40,560 nucleotides of DNA from Acidimicrobiales bacterium (GTDB taxonomy: Bacteria; Actinomycetota; Acidimicrobiia; Acidimicrobiales; Palsa-688), in assembly GCA_035533095.1 (NCBI GenBank), contig DATLUM010000042.1, forward strand, positions 1 through 40,560. Reading direction: 5' to 3'. The notes under the pieces were generated by a model. It saw only the letters and a program-made list of their open reading frames with translations, made no database searches and was not told the origin of the DNA. Position 1 is the stretch's first letter. Every line of letters begins with the position of its first letter. Position numbers and translations under genes: made by a program. Shown here piece by piece: positions 40,117 through 40,560 of this stretch.

Positions 40117-40352
40117 CCGTACGCGGCGGCCACCCCGCCTGAGGCGAGCACTGAAAGGTCCATCCAGCAAGCCACGTTGGCGAACCCCGCGGCGGGAGAA
40201 ACGGCCGGGTAGAGCACTCCAATCAGGACCGCTCGCACTCCGGCTCCGAGCGATACCTCACGACCGGCGCCCACCGCTTCATCGTCGTTAGGGGGCAGAC
40301 CCCCGTCTTCGTCAGCCACCGGGAACCGCCGCGGCCAGGTCTCGAGCTCCAC
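40113..40352 (-). other. Uncertain 79-codon ORF between riboswitch and crcB
   Basis: GTG 40352 opens a 79-residue frame whose TGA (40115-40113) overlaps a possible crcB GTG start by 4 bases. The product has an acidic N-terminal third (PVADEDGGLPPNDDEAVG) and a weakly hydrophobic C-terminal half. I recognise no family, there is no Shine-Dalgarno before the GTG, and codon use looks ordinary for this genome. It may be a real first gene of the fluoride operon, a decayed gene, or an untranslated leader. A GGGGG/CCCCC hairpin with a TCTG loop lies inside it (40291-40304). Confidence 0.25.
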
Positions 40353-40380
40353 GGACGCTACCGATCATCATGCGAACCAT
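40312..40380 (-). other. Possible 22-codon leader ORF directly behind the riboswitch
   Basis: GGAGGTG (40387-40381) is the best ribosome site between the riboswitch and crcB. It precedes in-frame ATG codons at 40380, 40371 and 40368; the frame ends at TGA 40314-40312 after 22 codons (MVRMMIGSVRGARDLAAAV and three more). The site lies where a riboswitch that controls translation would act, but the peptide is not crcB. Confidence 0.3.
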
Positions 40381-40406
40381 CACCTCCGGGCGAAACACGC
40401 GTGAGA

Positions 40407-40460
40407 TACAACTAGGAGTCATCAGCCCGGCGGCGGTTATGGCGAACTCCATCGCCGCCC
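40407..40460 (-). ncRNA. Fluoride riboswitch (crcB motif RNA)
   Basis: Read on the minus strand, the sequence gives GGCGATGGAGTTCGCC (40456-40441), then ATAACCGCC, a GCCGGGC stretch and CTGATGACTCCTAG (40424-40411). This matches the crcB-motif consensus: the GGnGAUGG start, conserved UnnCnCC strand, AACnGCC, and the 3' CUGAUGrCnCCUA. The pseudoknot pairing GGAGT with ACTCC is intact. The aptamer binds fluoride with Mg ions and switches on downstream fluoride-resistance genes. It lies about 290 bp before the first recognisable crcB and just after a -10 hexamer, TACGGT (40468-40463). The expression platform is not certain; the ACTCC strand could alternatively pair with the downstream GGAG ribosome site. 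Confidence 0.9.
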
Positions 40461-40462
40461 CC

Positions 40463-40468
40463 ACCGTA
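40463..40468 (-). promoter_or_regulatory. Putative -10 element of the fluoride operon
   Basis: TACGGT on the minus strand ends about 6 nt before the first bases of the riboswitch P1 stem, so transcription would begin right at the aptamer. GTGACG at 40489-40484 is a possible -35 with a short 15-bp spacer. Confidence 0.45.
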
Positions 40469-40470
40469 GC

Positions 40471-40495
40471 GGAACGCTCACGGCGTCACCGTTCC
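40471..40495. terminator. Inverted repeat between tRNA-Arg and the fluoride operon
   Basis: GGAACG and CGTTCC form a 6-bp stem around a 13-nt loop, 31 bp past the tRNA-Arg 3' end. It may terminate the tRNA transcript; it also covers the likely -35 region of the fluoride operon. Confidence 0.35.
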
Positions 40496-40525
40496 CCTGG
40501 CCCAGTCAGGCGGGAATGCAACGTG

Positions 40526-40560
40526 CGCGCTCGGAGGGATTCGAACCCCCAACCTTCTGA
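40526..40560 (-). tRNA. tRNA-Arg (probably ACG), 3' part
   Basis: The minus strand from the window edge gives the end of an anticodon stem (TCAGA), a variable loop AGGTTG-like stretch, the T-arm GGGGGTTCGAATCCCTC and the acceptor strand CGAGCGC with discriminator G at 40526. CCA is not encoded. The acceptor sequence and anticodon-stem bases fit the common bacterial tRNA-Arg(ACG), which starts GCGCTCGTAGCTC, but the anticodon lies outside the window, so the isotype is inferred. Confidence 0.75.

Noticed and set aside
1-40560. CRISPR array, transposase or intact prophage genes
   Set aside because: No regularly spaced repeats, no transposase or integrase motifs and no phage structural genes were found in any frame.

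Overview
The window is about 40.5 kb of high-GC DNA with frequent GTG and TTG starts, tightly packed genes, a PknB-type kinase, F420/FMN-type LLM oxidoreductase, PIN-domain toxin and LAxTG-type surface protein. Together these point to an actinobacterium; the class Acidimicrobiia is my best guess, by inference only. Many genes carry a TAnnnT hexamer 6-7 nt before the start codon, so leaderless transcription appears common here.

Layout. 1-660: the end of a VapC-like PIN toxin and a truncated tRNA-Ser(GCU), which looks like the scar of an old island. 668-4656: a Na,K-ATPase-like P-type ATPase, a Clp_N/zinc-ribbon protein and a PilZ protein. 4875-8451: two amidase-signature hydrolases flanking a secreted protein of unknown function. 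8495-13869: a 14-TM MFS exporter, a small PH-like protein, a GlsB-type membrane protein, a lipoprotein with a Lipoprotein_15-like repeat, an LLM oxidoreductase and a Ser/Thr kinase. 13964-22793: a complete recC-recB-recD operon with 4-base overlaps. 22802-24631: a membrane diguanylate cyclase with GAF and GGDEF domains. 25002-29876: catabolic genes, namely a D-aminoacylase-like amidohydrolase, then an FAD-linked 2-hydroxyacid dehydrogenase overlapping an IlvX-like ThDP enzyme. 29997-33579: a coiled-coil protein, a Ser-rich surface protein ending in a LAFTG sorting signal, a His-rich protein and a class III nucleotide cyclase. 33756-38416: a secreted CocE/S15-type hydrolase, a flavin disulfide reductase and a DegV protein.

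The right end (38413-40468, minus strand) is the most coherent system. A promoter and a fluoride riboswitch lead into crcB, DUF190, crcB, a candidate 31-residue membrane peptide and a second DUF190 gene, nearly all joined by 4-base overlaps. The two CrcB proteins probably form a heteromeric fluoride channel. DUF190 proteins resemble PII and often sit next to crcB, but I know of no established role for them in fluoride resistance. The window closes inside a tRNA-Arg gene.

Several short ORFs end exactly on the start codon of a larger gene (before the deacylase, degV, the CocE hydrolase and both the first crcB and the last DUF190). Some may be leader peptides or missed small proteins. All identities rest on reading motifs by eye; no database search was run.
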